DNA from: CAJBVG01 sp943371425
GTDB lineage: Bacteria > Bacteroidota > Bacteroidia > Sphingobacteriales > Sphingobacteriaceae
Direction: 5' to 3'
Assembly: GCA_943371425.1 (NCBI GenBank)
Contig: CALRUR010000011.1
Coordinates: 41,698-105,697 of the forward strand
DNA length: 64,000 bases
The stretch's first letter is position 1. Each line of letters begins with the position of its first letter. This document shows, in pieces, positions 63,359-64,000 of the stretch. The notes beneath the pieces were generated by a model that was given only the letters and a program-made list of their open reading frames with translations, made no database searches and was not told the DNA's origin. Both the position numbers and the translations under genes were made by a program.

Positions 63359-64000
63359 TTATAAAAGATATGGCTCGCCTTTTTTCGCAATTTCAGTATT
63401 AATTCCCATTAATTCAACATTTGCTTTTAATGCCTCCATCGATTCTCTTTCTCCGTGCACTAAAAATACTTTTTTTAAAGCCTCGTTCTTCGCCGATTTA
63501 ATAAAGTTTATCAAACCTTCATGGTCGGCATGTGCACTAAATAAATCTGTTTGTTTAATACCCGCAAAAACAGATAAATCTCTACCATTTATTTTTACAA
63601 TTGGAGCCCCGTCTAACAACCTTCTTCCCAAGGTTCCTTTTGCACAATACCCTATAAATAAAATGTTGGCGTAATAGTTCTGAATGTTGTGGTATAAATG
63701 GTCTTGTATTCTTCCGCCCTCTAACATACCTGCAGAAGAGATGATAATACAAGGTTCAAAGTAATTAGAAATCTGTTTACTTTCTTTTAAAGTTTCTACA
63801 TATTTTAATCCATCAAATTCGAATTCATCTCCAAATTTTTCGAAAAAAGTTTGAGCCTCTTCGTTTAATAATGCATGATGTTTCCGGTAAACCTCTGTAC
63901 CTGCCATGCCCATGGGACTGTCAACAAATACATCGATTTTAGGTAATTTTTTATCCTTAAAAATTTTATGTAAAGAGTAAACTAATGCTTGTGTTCTGCC
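63359..64000 (-). CDS. beta-CASP metallo-beta-lactamase nuclease (5' end outside window)
   Basis: Only the C-terminal 213 codons are inside the window; the reading frame is open to base 64000. It begins at GRTQALVYSLHKIF and VFVDSPMGMAGTEVYRKH, which are beta-CASP motifs, and continues with IIISSAGMLEGGRIQDHLYH (core SSAGMLEGGR), FIGYCAKGTLGRRLLDGA and DLFSAHADHEGLINFI (metal His). The family comprises RNA exonucleases/CPSF73-like nucleases (YSH1 type). The N-terminal HxHxDH metal site is not visible here. Confidence 0.9.
   Translation of the reverse strand, partial: GRTQALVYSLHKIFKDKKLPKIDVFVDSPMGMAGTEVYRKHHALLNEEAQTFFEKFGDEFEFDGLKYVETLKESKQISNYFEPCIIISSAGMLEGGRIQDHLYHNIQNYYANILFIGYCAKGTLGRRLLDGAPIVKINGRDLSVFAGIKQTDLFSAHADHEGLINFIKSAKNEALKKVFLVHGERESMEALKANVELMGINTEIAKKGEPYLL

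Overview
The window is AT-rich Bacteroidota DNA. Evidence: Bacteroidota-type promoters (TAnnTTTG -7 boxes, some with a TTG -33 element), signal peptides ending in AQ, a protein with a type IX secretion C-terminal domain, a CarboxypepD-reg/TonB receptor, a LruC-domain lipoprotein, and the serC-serA-DUF1015 gene order. I cannot name the genus. No tRNA, rRNA, insertion sequence, phage gene or CRISPR array was seen.

Layout. 0-6.5 kb (- strand): nuoA-nuoB-purK, a flavoprotein, a CoA transferase, an outer-membrane barrel, SRPBCC and DUF4345 proteins; a divergent AraC regulator follows. 8.7-17.8 kb: a peptide-use block (DPP-IV-like peptidase, two POT/PTR carriers, an OPT carrier, two tandem paralogous outer-membrane lipoproteins). 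18.9-20.1 kb: thiolase. 20.2-23.8 kb: a soluble PAS hybrid histidine kinase and a LytTR response regulator, convergent with a 17-kb exopolysaccharide (EPS) cluster on the - strand (23.8-40.6 kb). 40.8-51.7 kb: envelope and housekeeping genes (PgpH-like HD phosphodiesterase, YihY, thioesterases, MltG, heptaheme cytochrome-TPR lipoprotein, rhodanese, T9SS protein, PASTA protein, Ddl). 52-64 kb: rpsO, pnp, YceI, rpe, TonB receptor, GNAT, serC-serA-DUF1015, START-like protein and a truncated beta-CASP nuclease.

The EPS cluster reads, in transcription order: CheY-like regulator, sugar transferase with a degenerate receiver domain, LruC lipoprotein, acyltransferase-3 fused to a TolC-like half-domain, Wzz/Wzc-like protein with an eroded kinase domain, glycosyltransferase, Wzy-like polymerase, GT2, a 33-residue membrane peptide, GT4, Wzx-like flippase, methyltransferase, two GT2 enzymes. 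No OPX/Wza gene is present. Three promoters inside the cluster (before the CheY gene, the acyltransferase-TolC gene and the polymerase gene) share one layout: a TAnnTTTG box and, at exactly the same distance upstream, a direct repeat with a 21-bp period. That geometry fits a LytTR-type operator, and a LytTR regulator lies at the far end of the cluster.

The second unexplained signal is a set of about 20 intergenic arrays of degenerate units with a strict 7-bp or 8-bp period. They usually start at, or inside, the last codons and stop codon of a gene and often come as inverted pairs. They occur at 0-19 kb and 42.8-60.8 kb and are absent from the kinase/EPS region. No gene-free stretch exceeds 300 bases; the longest (51702-51970) holds two such arrays and the rpsO promoter.
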